Shown piece by piece: positions 21,634 to 33,984 of a stretch of DNA of 64,000 nucleotides. This DNA comes from Guadua angustifolia (Eukaryota > Streptophyta > Magnoliopsida > Poales > Poaceae), in assembly GCA_036346375.1 (NCBI GenBank), contig CM070503.1, positions 930,001-994,000 on the forward strand, written 5' to 3'. The position numbers and the translations under genes were made by a program. A model generated the notes under the pieces. The model searched no databases. It saw nothing but the letters and a program-made list of their open reading frames with translations, and was not told the DNA's origin. How positions within the stretch are numbered: the first letter of the stretch is position 1; the number at the start of each line of letters is the position of its first letter.

Positions 21634-22604
21634 ATGGCAAAAACAATCTCCACAGTAGATGTCATATTTCCTTTGGCAAAACCTACACAAATTTAAAAGA
21701 AAAATCGAAATAATCACACTTTCAGAATTTGCGGGACCTTTTTGTACAAGTGGTCATTGGGTCTGATTACAGTAGTTTGAAAATTCCAACACGATTCGAT
21801 GGTTAACTAGCTAGTCTGCTGAACAGGTGCTTCACTCATCACCCGGCTGCACTTTATATGTAACATTGATGCAAGCTAGGTCATAACGGTCAAATTACAC
21901 TGCTTTTGTGCTTCTTTTCGCGGGTGCTCTGCTTTCTGAGCTAAAGGAAGCAGACGTAATCACAGGTTAAAAGCTGAGCTAGCTAGGTCATAATCGTGTG
22001 GAGGAGAGAAGCTCAAGCTTTACAGAAAAGCAGGAAAGCCAAGCCCTCCACAATGATAAAAAGGTCGCCCATCCCAGTTCAACAAACACACACGGACGAC
22101 GAGAGAGAATCGACAAACAGCATCTCTCTAGATCTCTCTCTCGGTTGCTTCAGCTGGTAGTAGTTGGTTTGTGGCTGCTGCCCGCCAGTGAGGCTGTGTC
22201 CCTCGCAAGCAGAAGCACAAGAACACGACGGGCTCGCACCAAACTGTTGGCAGCCTCAACTCTCAAGCCAGCCTCACACTGTGCTCATGCATGCTTGGAA
22301 TCTATCAGGTTAATAAGGCAGTCAGGCTGCTGCTGCTGCTGCAATTTTTTTTCTTCTTGTTTCTTTTGTTTGTTTTTTAAACTTCTCCATCGATCTTTTG
22401 CTATAGGACTAGCCTAGCGGTCATCTCGCAGGAAGGAGTACCCTGCCTGCTATATAGTGGCTATGTGCTGCTGCCCCCTGCATGCGCTGCACTGGACTGG
22501 ATTGGAGGGAGGCTTTTGGCAAAAGAGAGCCTGCTTTAACTGAATCTTTTTGTTGGTATTGCAAGCCTAATAGTGATAGCAACAGTATACCCTTCCACAC
22601 ACGC

Positions 22605-22635
<31 letters not shown>

Positions 22636-23265
22636 GCGTAGGTGTGTCCGTGTGCGTGTCGTCAGGGTGCTCTCCTCCTTTAGGCAAAAGGGAGCCCCCA
22701 ATGGCCAAAGGGTTTCGATATGTTTAAAGCAGCCAGCGGAGGAGAAAAGGTTGAGGGTGGCCACCACAGGGCGAGGCCACGCGTGCATGTTTTCATCTCT
22801 GTGAAACAAGACAAGGCGACGCTGGATGGCCTCCATCCATCCATCCCCCACGTAGCACAGCAGTACTGTACTACTATAGCTGAGATGAGACAATAGCTCT
22901 GTGGCCTGCCTGCCTGCCTTGTTAGCACGGATGCATGCGAGGCTTTTAGAGGGATTTACATTACCAGGATAGTTTTCGCGGTCTAATCGTCGCGTGTGTT
23001 GTTTTTAAAAATAATTTTATTTTTTTTATCGGTGTTTTTAAAAATCATCGAGGAAACGCGAAAACGGTTGAAAGAATCTGAACGCATCCGCGATTCACTT
23101 CATCGAAAGGTCGGTACTTGTCCTCGCGGCATACGCCGCGCCTGTCGGCACCCTTGTTCACCCGTGTAGAAGACTGGCGCCAAACAATGAAATTTTTGAT
23201 TGAAAAATAGAGCACAAGTGTAGCTGCGCGCGGAGGGAACGAAAGTTTAAAGAAAACTGCCTAGA
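21634..23265. other. Intergenic stretch, copy 1
   Basis: Apart from a (CT)n microsatellite at about 22604-22634 I see no supported feature. ORFs such as 21998-22417 and 22567-22893 have low-complexity compositions (Ser/Arg, Cys runs) caused by CT and GCT repeats and carry no recognisable domain. Confidence 0.45.
22604..22634. repeat. (CT)n microsatellite, copy 1
   Basis: A run of about 15 CT units. The same site in copy 2 (about 41651-41669) has only about nine, so it separates the two copies. Confidence 0.9.
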
Positions 23266-24995
23266 ATGCCGCCCAGCATTTGGAAATCAAGTTTTGGAAT
23301 TTCACCCTCTCCTGCAACGCCACCTCACCCACCTTCCCCCGCAACTACTATGCGTTCCCCGGCTGTGTCCAACGCCCAGCCAACTTCTCCCGTGCACCTA
23401 GCTCCTGTCTGCCATCATATGATCACCTGGGCCAAAGATGGTATATTTCAACCAAAACAGCATTTCAATCTCGCTGCCACTACCACTTCTATTTCTCCTA
23501 TACCCTTTAACTATCGTTCTGCCCTAAAGGACCCAAATTGGTATAATGCTATGCTAGAAGAGTATAATGCTTTGATGAAAAACAATACTTGGTGTCTTGT
23601 TTCTAGACCTGCAGGTGTCAATGTGGTCTCCGAAAAATGGATATTTCACCTCAAGTATAACTCTGATGGCTCCTTTGCTCGCTATAAGGCTCGGTGGGTG
23701 GTCCGTGGTTTTACACAGCAGCATGGTGTTGACTTTGGAGAAACATTTAGCGCTGTCATCAAACCTTCCATAATACATGTTGTCTTGAGCATTGCCACCT
23801 CTTCATCATGGCCAATTCAGCAACTGGACGTTAAAAATGCCTTTCTACATGGTCATCTCTCTGAAATCGTGTACTCTCGGCAACCGTCGGGTTTCATTGA
23901 TGCTTCACGGCTTGATTTCATTTGCAAGCTCAAGAAGTCGTTATATGGGTTGAAACAAGCTCCTCACACGTGGTTTTTGCGCTTCAAGGAGTTCTTGGTC
24001 TCTCTTGGTTTTCATGCTTCTCGGTTCGATTCATCTTTGTTTATCCTCCACAAAGGCCAACACACGACACATCTTCTACTTTATGTAGATGATATCATTC
24101 TCACCACCAATTCTAAAACTCTACTTCATTCCATTATGGCCCAGCCTCTCGGTGAATTTGCTATGACTGATCTTGGTCCATTGCAACATTTTGTTGGCAT
24201 TTCGGTCACACACAATGGTTCTGGTCTTTTCCTCTCACAAACACAATATGCACTTGATCTCCTTGACCGAGCCAATATGCTAAACTGCAACCCATGCCAA
24301 ACACCCATAGATACCAAAGCAAAATTATCTACTCAGCTTGGCCATCCGATCTCCAATCCAATAGACTATCGTAGCCTTACCGGTGCATTACAATACCTTA
24401 CCCTCACCTGTCCGGATCTTAGTCATGCTGTCCAACAACTTTGCTTATTTATGCATGATCCAAGAGAGCCACACTTTGCAGCTTCTCAAATGCATATTGC
24501 GTTATGTCCGCGGCACAGTCGACTTTGGTCTTCAACTGTTTAGGTTTACCAGCCGAGATATTGTTGCTTACAGTGATGCCGATTGGGCTGGTTGCCCTGA
24601 CACAAGACGGTCTACATCTGGATTTTGTGTATTTATTGATGACAACTTGGTTTCATGGTCCTCCAAACGTCAAGCAACGGTCTCACGATCGAGTGCGGAA
24701 GCTGAATATCGGGGTGTTACCAACGCCGTTGCCGATGCTTGTTGGATCCGATAACTCCTTCAAAGTTCAACCACCAAGCCGCACCACTGTTGTTTACTGT
24801 GATAATGTGAGTGCCATGTACCTTTCAACTAATCCTGTGCAACATCAGAGGACCAACCACATTGAGGTCGATCTACACTTCGTGCGCGATAAGATTTCCC
24901 TCGGTGAGGTGAAGGCTTTGCATGTTCCATCTGCCTTTCAATTTGCGAGACATCTTCACGAAGGGCCTCCACCCCCCAATATTCGGCGATTTTAA
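23266..24995 (+). pseudogene. Ty1/copia RT-RNase H fragment, copy 1
   Basis: One frame of 425 codons (23266-24543) carries the copia [72 protein letters not shown] and the catalytic [11 protein letters not shown] shift near 24500 leads to RNase H text ([52 protein letters not shown]) and a second shift to [20 protein letters not shown]. Gag, protease, integrase and both LTRs are absent, so it is a 5'-truncated relic. It lies downstream of the SMART and MITE. Confidence 0.9.
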
Positions 24996-25197
24996 ATCAT
25001 GATCGCACATTTGCCGAGTCCGACCGAGGGGGTTAGATGACCGAGTCCTCGCCTCGCTTTCGATCCAAATCGCGTCACGCTCGGGCTACATTGACCACGT
25101 CTCCGTGAACGCGTCGTGCACGTACCAGGTCTCGTGGCCCTCCGTGCTTGTAGCATAGATCGTTTCTCTGTTAAGCGCTGGATTCTCTCCATCGCAT

Positions 25198-25498
25198 GGG
25201 TGCGTTTGGCAGAGCTCCTAGCTTCAGTTTCTCCATGAGAAGCTGAAGAGCTTTACCAAATAAGAAAAAATCAACCAGTTTCACATAGGAATTCGAGGAA
25301 GTGATTCATATTTTTTGACTTGTAGTCTGGGAGCCAAAAAAATCTGCTCCCTGCCTGATTCACAACCTTCCAGTTATGAACCTCCTCACTAGGTTCATAA
25401 CTATTTCTCAAATAAGAATTACTTCCACCAGAGAATCGATTCTATAGAGAATCAGGAGCTAGAGCTAAAGAATCGAATCGAGTTTCTACCAAACAGGC
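25198..25498. mobile_element. Foldback MITE-like element, copy 1
   Basis: The segment opens GGGTGCGTTTGGCAGAGCTCC and closes CTACCAAACAGGCTT; internal parts near both ends also pair (AGCTTC / GAAGCT, better in copy 2). No clear target duplication is seen, so limits are approximate. The equivalent in copy 2 is about 44235-44527. Confidence 0.5.
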
Positions 25499-27949
25499 TT
25501 TGCCTATTTATGGCAGCATGTATGTACTATAAACAACAGAGCAATACAAGCATTCTATTCTTGCACGATTAACCCCAGCTCTTTATTTCGATCGCTTAAA
25601 AGAATACTACTTCAGTAGAGGAAGCTAGCACGCCGCACGAAGCATTTGCATTTGCACGGACAGCACAGCACGTAAGTGGAGTACTAGTGTATACAGGAGT
25701 TGCTGCCAACATCAGATGGTATCGCCGGCGACTGTGCCTGCCTGCATAATCACTGGGCTTTGTTAGCAGCAGTCGCATCTATGGGACGCGACGCTAACCG
25801 ATCATTCAGTTCATTCGTACCGCAGTTCAAACAGTCGTAGAACCTCGGGGCCTGGAACGAAGGGTATCATCAGATTATTATTTCAGACATGCTAGGAACG
25901 AAGGGTATCATCACTTCACCCACAGCATCAATGCCATAGCCTCTGCAGATCGATGAGCGAGAGATCCGGCCTGTGATTAATTAATGGATCTACTTAGTGA
26001 GTACGGTACTACCGTTGCTTTTTCTGATCAGTCTCTTTTTCAGAGCCAATACTGTTCAGGCACCAGTACTATTCCACCTTCTACTACTGAACAAGTAATA
26101 CTGAATGCCGCAACTCCATATTAAGCACACGAAAAAAATACTGCAGCTGAATAGAGCAGCAGGTTGCGATTTTAAATCCGGTGTCTAGCTAAGCTAGAAC
26201 AGGAGGGAAGGGATCAAGCAGGCAGCTATGGTTGCTCTCTCTTCAATCTCCAATTGTTCCTGATGCGACATTTTGTCCTGCAGACAGAGGGGAGGAAGGA
26301 TACCGACGATGCCATGCAACGCAACTGTTCACATACATGCTGACTGCTGCTGCTGCTGGTGTACGTTACTGTGCATATATACTGTTTCTGCTATTGCCTA
26401 TTTCTTGCTGTTGGGAACTAGCGCTTAACCAACAGGTGTATTATATGTAGAGTGGGTACCGCGCTTGTATCGTTGGCGCATCGTGTGTAAGCTGAAATTG
26501 GATGAAATCTACATATACCAATCTGTATCTGACGGACTGGAGATTAACACCTGAACCAACCTGGTTGTTTTAGACACTACTCCTAGTGTAGCAGAGCAGA
26601 TGGGAGGGCAGCTGGAACAAAATAATGGATTAGAGCAGCAATTAATACTAGTCCATAGATTTTGAGGCGAACGGAAGTAACGTGGAGTTATGATGTGCAG
26701 GCAAGGCAGGAAGGACGAGGGAATCAAAACTTTGGCTCTCTCGATCTCCTGAGAACAAGGCTGACTGACTAATTAATTGTTGCATTTGGCTTGCTTTGAA
26801 GTTTTCCCCTTCCCCCGCCTGCCCTGAACTGAAATCTGAATCCTCATGGATTAAATGATGAACTGAAACCAGGAGCAGCTGCTGCCTTTGTTTTACTGCG
26901 CTGCTCAGCCTCTTTCATCTCCACCTGCCAATCATTTCACCATCCACTTTGCTTTGCTCTGCTTTCCATTCCATTCCATGTACCCATCCGCTCCGCGGTA
27001 ATTCCTTCCTAATTCTTCCCTAGCTTGCACTCACATCATCACATGAACAGCAGCTCTGCTCCTCTGTAAAATTGAAATCTGCCGTTGAGAAACTAGTAGT
27101 AACAACGAAGATCAGATCCTGGCGCGTACACGGGCAATGATCGATCGTATGACCAGCTTTAATTAATTCGTTTGTACACCCGTGATCGCTAATCTATTGG
27201 AAACGGAACTAGAAATGAGTGTGAAATGTGACGTAACATACAATTACTACCGAAACGCAAATATTTAATTGGTTGGAATTTGGTTTGGTGCACGCTCGTT
27301 GAAATTTTTATGCTACGGTACGGTGTATTAATTCTCGCTTCATGAATGCTTTAGCACAGCAGTACTACTACATGCCATTTGAAAGCTATAGAGATACTCT
27401 TTACAATCCGCTACTTTTTTTTTTTTTTTTTTAATTTTATTGCGCGTGCTCGCTTGGCAGCATCAAATTGATCCTGTCGATCATTGACTTGTACGAACGT
27501 AACGTACGCAGTTTAATGGATATCCGCATATAATATAAGCATTGCGAAGAAAATATATGAATAAAATTGAAGCAGATGAATTGAACTTCCCTCGCAGAGA
27601 AAGGAAATTAACACAGTCCAAGTTGCCCACCCACCAAAGAAAAAAAACACATTGATTTGTGGGAGAAACGAAACGAAACGAAAATCAATCCATATAAGGA
27701 CAAGAAAATCCTATAATTATTTTTTAAAAAATCATATAAATCCTTGTATTAATCGAAATAAAAGAAAGTGTCTCCGCTACTTGTTTTGATAGCGCTAGAT
27801 AATAACGATGCGGATTAATTATTATATTTAAATATTAGAGTTATATAGGAGCAAGAAATAAGTACAAATTATATTTTAAAGACAAGTGTACCAATGATAA
27901 AATCTGCTGGTTAGCGAGATGGGAATGATTCCTATCTAGCAAAATTCGT
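25499..27949. other. Upstream intergenic region of transportin-1, copy 1
   Basis: No ORF here carries a recognisable domain. The segment is almost identical in copy 2 (44528-46980), differing mainly in homopolymer lengths. It probably includes distal promoter sequence. A tandem CAACT run at about 27959-27978 starts the leader of the transportin transcript. Confidence 0.45.
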
Positions 27950-28097
27950 CGCCCCTCTCAACTCAACTCAACTCAACTCGTCCTCCTCTTCCGCTTTGGA
28001 GGATCGATTTGTTTCCTCCCCTCCGCCGCCACCTCGTCTCTCTCCGGGATCCCCAATCGCTCCGCCACCCCTCCGTCCTCGGTGATCGTCTGCGGCG

Positions 28098-31000
28098 ATG
28101 GTGGCGGCGCTGTGGCAGCCGCAGGAGGAGGGCTCCGCGAGATCTGCAGCCTCCTCGAGGCCCACATCTCCCCAACTCCGACCAGGCCCGCATCTGGCAC
28201 CAGCTCCAGCACTACAGCCAGTTCCCCGACTTCAACAACTACCTCGCCTTCCTCCTCGTCCGTGGAGAGGTCATCCCCCTTCCTCCTCCCACCACCCCAA
28301 CCGCTCGCCTCTTTTCATAGCCATGCCGTCGCCCTAGGGTTTTGGGCTGCTCACGGATGCTCCGATGCCGCTGCGGCTGCCGGATTATATATAGGATGCC
28401 TTCGCCATTCTGTGCTGTTTCGATCTGAAACCACACGACGCTATTCTGTTTGCTATGTTTTCGGGGCTTTAGAGCTTGCTCTTGCTGCGTTTCATTGCTA
28501 GGCTAGAGCTCAATTCGGTTGCTATATGAGGAGGTGCGATTTGCTTGCTGCTGGTACCGCTCAAATTACTACTGTACAGTATACTACAATGGCAAGACTA
28601 GTTGTGTTAATCGGTCCTTTGGGGTGGTGAGGCAGCTCCTTTATTATCGCATAGATTTCAGGGTTGCGTCTAGAGTTTCAGTCAGTGCACTGCCAGTTTG
28701 GTATGAACCAGTCAGGCGGTGCTTCCGTGGAGAAGACACACACACACACAAGGCTGCCTCCCCTTTCGTGGTAGTTTTAGCTGTCATGTTGGTACGCGGG
28801 ACTCTATAGTAGGGTTTAGATTTTGCAAGTGTATCGTGCATTTGGTGTCAAAAGGTATTTTGGCCGCTACTAAACCTCTGTTTTTATGTTTTGTGTCTCT
28901 ACCGCTTGCCATTGCAGTGTCTTATATTGTGATAAATGCTTTCTCAAGTGCACACTCAGAAAATTATAGACGAATCATCAAATCAATTGAATGAATTATG
29001 TGACATTATAAAGGCAGAAGGCAAACAACACCTGGAAACATCGAGAGCCATAGGGCAGTCACTAATGCAATACGGATCTCATATTTATATGGCTACTTGT
29101 TCCACTTAGTTGCTCGATCTCTAGTGTTACCGAGGTTTGACTTATGATGGGCTCAGGCCTCAGGACAGGCAGCACCATATGAACGCTTCAAGGTGGGGTG
29201 ACCACCTGTTAACCACTATTATAGAACATTGCTCTTGCACGCTAGTTAGAGCTACAAATAGAATCGAAGCTATCTTTTTTTTTCTTCCCTTTAAGGGTTT
29301 CGAGGGAACGCCCTTGCCTTGCGATGGAAATGTCTACAATTGAAACAATACGGCAGTGTGTTCCATAGTATTATTAAGGAAATTACACATTTAAGATCTT
29401 GTACGTAGTTTTCCCTTCTGGAAATTACACGAGTTATTCTATTGCTTATTTTACGTTTAGACCAGAATAGCAACTCAGGCACTAAGATACTAAACAGTTA
29501 ATTGAATCATCTCTTCAACAGTTCGCATGATATACATTTAATCAACCCATCAAGATGGGATGAGAAATTCAGAATAGCCTGTTCCGCTTACTTCTTTATT
29601 TAAGAATGCTTTAGCTTTTATATGTAGCGACTGATGGCAGGAATTTTTAGATGGTTTTCCATCTCATGTAGATTTATCCATGCAAGAAATCTGTAGATTC
29701 TCAGCCTTCTGGAGTAAAATTTGGTCTTGATATGGTTATGGATTCTAGATCCAGATAGTGTATGTGGTCTTGCTGACATCAGTAAATCTCCTGCTTGTAC
29801 CAGGAAAATCTTTTGAAGTAAGGCAAGCTGCTGGTCTTCTATTGAAAAACAATCTACGGGCGACTTTCAGTTCCATGCCTCCTGCATCTCAGCAATACAT
29901 TAAGTCTGAGTTGTTGCTATGTATAGGGCAACTAATAAAGCAATTAGATCCACAGTTGGGACAGTTATCAGTGTACTTTTTCAAATTGTTCGAGTTGCAG
30001 GATGGATTGAGTTGTTTCATGCTCTACATCAATGTTTGGACAGTAATGATCTGGATCATATGGAAGGTGCTATGGATGCTATATACAAGGTAATAAACAT
30101 CACTCCTGCTATATTTGAGCTACTGATTTTGTACATAGAAAACTTGAACTAGATGATAACTGTATAACATGACGGAAGTCCCACTAGTTTGTAGCTACAA
30201 GTAAAGCAATCATGCAGTAGTGAATAGTGTAATATGAATCGGACATGTCTACTTTTTGAAGACAGTTTGCGTGCTCAAAAGCTTGATTTTGATGACAGAT
30301 ATGTGAGGATCTTCCTGAAGAGCTGGATGCTGATGTTCCTGGTTTGTCTGAACGACCAATAAATGTATTCATGCCAAGGTTACTGCAGGTTTGCATTACA
30401 TCTATAGCTACCAACTATTTTTACCTAGGCAGTGTGCGCTTTGACTTCCACACACTGTAAATGGTGACTTTTATACGTGTCTATGCACCAACCGCTTGTA
30501 TATTTGAACTAACCATGCCTCTGTGGCGGTATACACATGCTCGTACACTCTAGTTTAACATGTTTACATATTTCATTCTAACACAGTCACTTGATTGTTT
30601 TTCAGTTTTTCCAGTCTCCACAAGCAAGTCTTAGAAAACTAGCACTGGGCTGTATTAATCAGTACATTGTGGTGATGCCGTCGGTAAGAGCCCCCCCTCC
30701 TTCCTCCTTCCCCTCCTCATGTTGCTCAATGTTCTTGACTAATCATTTGGATTTATATGTAGGCGCTGTATATGTCCATGGATCAGTACCTTCAGGGCTT
30801 ATTCAACCTAGCAAAGGATCCTTCAGCAGATGTTCGGAAACTGGTATTTTACTATGGATAATTACACTTTATGATGCGCAGATGCACTACTTGTTTGTAA
30901 TTTTGTATTGACAGGGTTCAAATTCTGAAGTGCATACAAATATAGTTATTGTATAACTCAGTTGCTTTCCTTTTATGCCATGTGAGTTCTTTTCCTAGTT

Positions 31001-32877
31001 GACTTGTCTGCAACTGCAAATCATAACGAGTATCTGTAGGTGCTGCTATGTACTGTTCATTTGTTGAATTGCATATATCTTGGTAATTCTCCTAGTTGAC
31101 TTGTCTGCAACTGCAAATCATAACGAGCATCTGTAGGTGGTGCTCTGTACTGTTCATTTGTTGAATTGCATATATCTTGATAATTCTCCCTATTTCTTTG
31201 ATAGGTTTGTTCGGCCTGGGTTCAGCTCATTGAAGTGCGTCCATCAATTTTGGAGGTAATATCACGTTCTCGCTGCTTATTTAGATTCTATTTGTTGTCC
31301 TCAGTCCTCACCAAGCAATTCATAGACATATAATCAATGTTGCAATTTCTTTTATCCTTTCTTCTTTATGTTTTTCTCCCACGAAACTTTTGATCGCCTT
31401 ATGAAAGGTCTACTATGCCATGAATCTTGTCATTACATTATTTAATAGTCAGCGAAATCACCCCATTGAGCTCAGAGTGCATGCCATTCCATCTATGCTG
31501 CTTGTTTGTCTGTAGAACTTACTAATCTTCATGGGTAGATTTTTTGGTCAATTACTCAGTTGTTTATGCTTAGATAGTCTTATGCTAGATCTGACATTGG
31601 CTAACAAATCTGCAGCCGATTTGAAAACTGTTACTGAATTGATCCTGCAAGCTAATAAAGATTCGGATGATGAAGTTGCTTTGGAGGCTTGTGAATTCTG
31701 GTATGTTTTCTGTCAACATGATAAATTCGATATGACATATTCGAACTTTGTATTTTCAATTTTTTTTGTTAATTATTCTTTCTAATTCTTTAAATTTAAT
31801 AGTTTTAATCCTTACATTAGTCAAAACAAACTATGATTGACTGATGACATTGGTAGGAGTTTTTGATCTTGTTTATTGCATTGTTAAGAGTACTGACTAT
31901 GGGTAAACTTCTCAGGTCTCGTGCTGTGATGTAAGCATGCCTCCTGAAGGGTTGCGGGAGTTCTTGCCACGCTTAATCCCGTACATAAATTTTCCTTATC
32001 TAAACTAACGCGGATACATGTCGGAGCAGGTTACAATTTTTAACACCATTTTTATAATTTTTTCTTATCTTCTAGACTTTGTTATCAAACATGATCTATG
32101 CTGATGATGATGAATCACTCGCTAATGCTGAGGTGTGGTAAATTTGTTATATCTTGCAAGTTTCAATTGTGTGTCATCAGTGATAGTGGCTTGCTCTGAT
32201 AAATATTATATGTTTTCAGGAAGACGAATCCTTTCCTGACAGGGACCAGGTTGGTTATATCTTCTGTAATTGTATGTTTTCAGTAACAGTGGGTCAATTT
32301 TATGCTTGGCTCCATCTGTGAGTAATCATATGAGCTTACACTTGTGTTTGGTCTATGGAGTGGAGTGAACACAGCTTAACCTGCAGTCCTGTAATGCTGA
32401 ACCATAAAATTCATATTAGAGGTTTTGTTAGTTATTTTTGAAGTTAGTCACTACTACCATCATAAGAAAAATGCCATGGTCATGTTTAGGCAGTTTAGTA
32501 TGACATTAAGTTTTACACTTATGCTAACCCTCACTAAGTTTTACATGTTTATGATCTTTTTTCCCTGCTTCAAATAAGATGTAGAAAATTGTGTAACAGG
32601 ATCTGAAGCCCGCTTCCATGCCTCTCGATTACATGGATCTGAAACTGGAGAAGATGATGTGAGTTTAGAAATATTATATATTTTTAAAAGCATAAAATGA
32701 CTTTCGCCTACTTATACTTTGTAAATTTAAAGTTTGCAAAAATTACTGATGATATGTACAGGATGATGATGATGCTGTAAATGTTTGGAATTTATGGAAA
32801 TGTAGCGCTGCGGGTTGGATGTCCTTTCTAATGTTTTTGGGGACGACATTCTTCCAACTTTAATGCCTTTGATTCAG
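28098..32877 (+). pseudogene. TRN1: Transportin-1 5' portion, exons 1-12 only, copy 1
   Basis: Exons: 28098-28269, 29804-30089, 30299-30388, 30606-30683, 30763-30843, 31205-31255, 31616-31700, 31916-31980, 32076-32132, 32220-32249, 32600-32658, 32762-32877. They encode the first HEAT repeats of importin-beta2 and the acidic loop ([21 protein letters not shown]). Transportin imports PY-NLS cargo such as hnRNP proteins. Exons 3, 4, 5, 6, 9 and 10 are open. Exon 1 is 2 bp short (G-run after the EEG codons, C-run at HISP), exon 7 lacks one base (PHLK), exon 8 two, exon 11 one, exon 12 at least one. Exon 2 is 286 bp where 288 is needed. The locus stops in intron 12 at the duplication junction, so no full protein can be made from here. 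Confidence 0.88.
30994..31187. repeat. 97-bp tandem duplication in transportin intron 5, copy 1
   Basis: The units 30994-31090 and 31091-31187 both start CCTAGTTGACTTGTCTGCAA and differ at a few bases. The pair recurs in copy 2 at 50037-50230, so it predates the 19-kb event or is shared by both haplotypes. Confidence 0.9.
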
Positions 32878-33458
32878 GTAATTTTCGTTTCTGGTTCTGT
32901 GGTCTATCATGACTGTTGAATTTATTAAGCTTTTTTTTTTAATTGGGGCTGTGATGCATTCATTGGCTTGAACCATTACTCAAACTAGGCACTTGAGCTA
33001 GCATTCCCTCTGATCTGAATCTGGAAATTATAAACCTCGATATCAAACCCATCTCGTTGCAAGGAACTTTTTTTTTTTTGAAAACTGGTGCCTGATAATT
33101 TATGGCTGCATAGTTGGTAGTGGACTAGTGGCTTCTGGCTGGTTACAATAATTACTATAGGCTTAGGTCCTCATAGAAGTCTGAATAAACCAGGCTTCTT
33201 AGATGAGCTTTGGGATGATGGCTTAAGCTTATCAGTTATGATTTGGCTTGAAATGAGGTTTCTGATAGTCTATTCTGGGGTAAAGACTTTTACATTGATA
33301 CATGTAATTGCTGTGACGCCGTTGTCGCGTTCCTGTTTTTTGTGGTCCTCCTTGTCCATTGTCTTTGGGTTTGGACTCTTGATGTAATCCGGTTTTATTT
33401 GCTGTTTTTGTAGTATCCTTTGTTAGTGGCTTATCTAGTTAATGAACTTGGCTGAAAA

Positions 33459-33984
33459 CTACACATACATATATCTAGAGAGAGAGAGAGAGAGGGTATA
33501 CCCTACATATGCACATGATTTGCTCAATACATGGATGCCACTGTATGATAGACTTTGATTCTGGCCGCCGGATATGTGTGCACGTACTCGTCCAAAAGAA
33601 TAGATACCCAAGTAACTGCATGTGGGCCCCAAGTTGAAGGAGAACACATGTTGATGCTTCTCCTGAATTTTCCTTTCCACATCAATAGTATATGTCCCAA
33701 GGTCATACAAACTACTAAAATATTTATATTGAAGTGCAGCGGCGATATTAAAGTTCAAACCTCTTTTGAAGTATTCCTTCTCTTTTAGTGCACCAGTGAT
33801 ATCGGCACGTCGTCTTGCACATTTCAATTCAACATAGCAATATTGGATTGATTTGCACCCTTGTGTAATACTCTCCACATGGTGAACTAATTCCCACTCA
33901 TAATAGGGTGGCACGAACTCGCTTCTCATGATCACCTTTAAATCTTCCCAAGTTTTGATGAGGTATCTTCTACCAAAAATTGTT
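33459..33984 (-). pseudogene. Ty3/gypsy gag fragment truncated by the duplication junction, copy 1
   Basis: The minus-strand frame (33935-33459) includes [37 protein letters not shown] and [15 protein letters not shown], the retrotransposon gag domain. Its upstream part, present in copy 2 ([19 protein letters not shown]), is cut off at 33984 where the next 19-kb unit begins. An (AG)n tract at about 33478-33495 follows the fragment. Confidence 0.75.

Larger units (their letters stand above)
14934..33984 (+). repeat. 19.05-kb tandem duplication, copy 1
   Basis: The sequence starting GCTAAACATTTTT at 14934 reappears at 33985 and is then collinear for the whole segment with an offset that drifts only between about 19028 and 19052. 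Every ORF in this range has a near-identical partner in copy 2 (for example 15139 and 34188, 17399 and 36451, 23266 and 42315, 29758 and 48792). Differences are mostly 1-bp homopolymer indels, microsatellite lengths and a few substitutions. TE-derived stretches differ more. The copy contains a complete RMR locus and transportin-1 exons 1-12. Confidence 0.95.

Noticed and set aside
21998..22928. ORFs of 80-140 codons on both strands upstream of the copia relic
   Set aside because: They are low-complexity readings of CT and GCT repeats and change length between the two copies.
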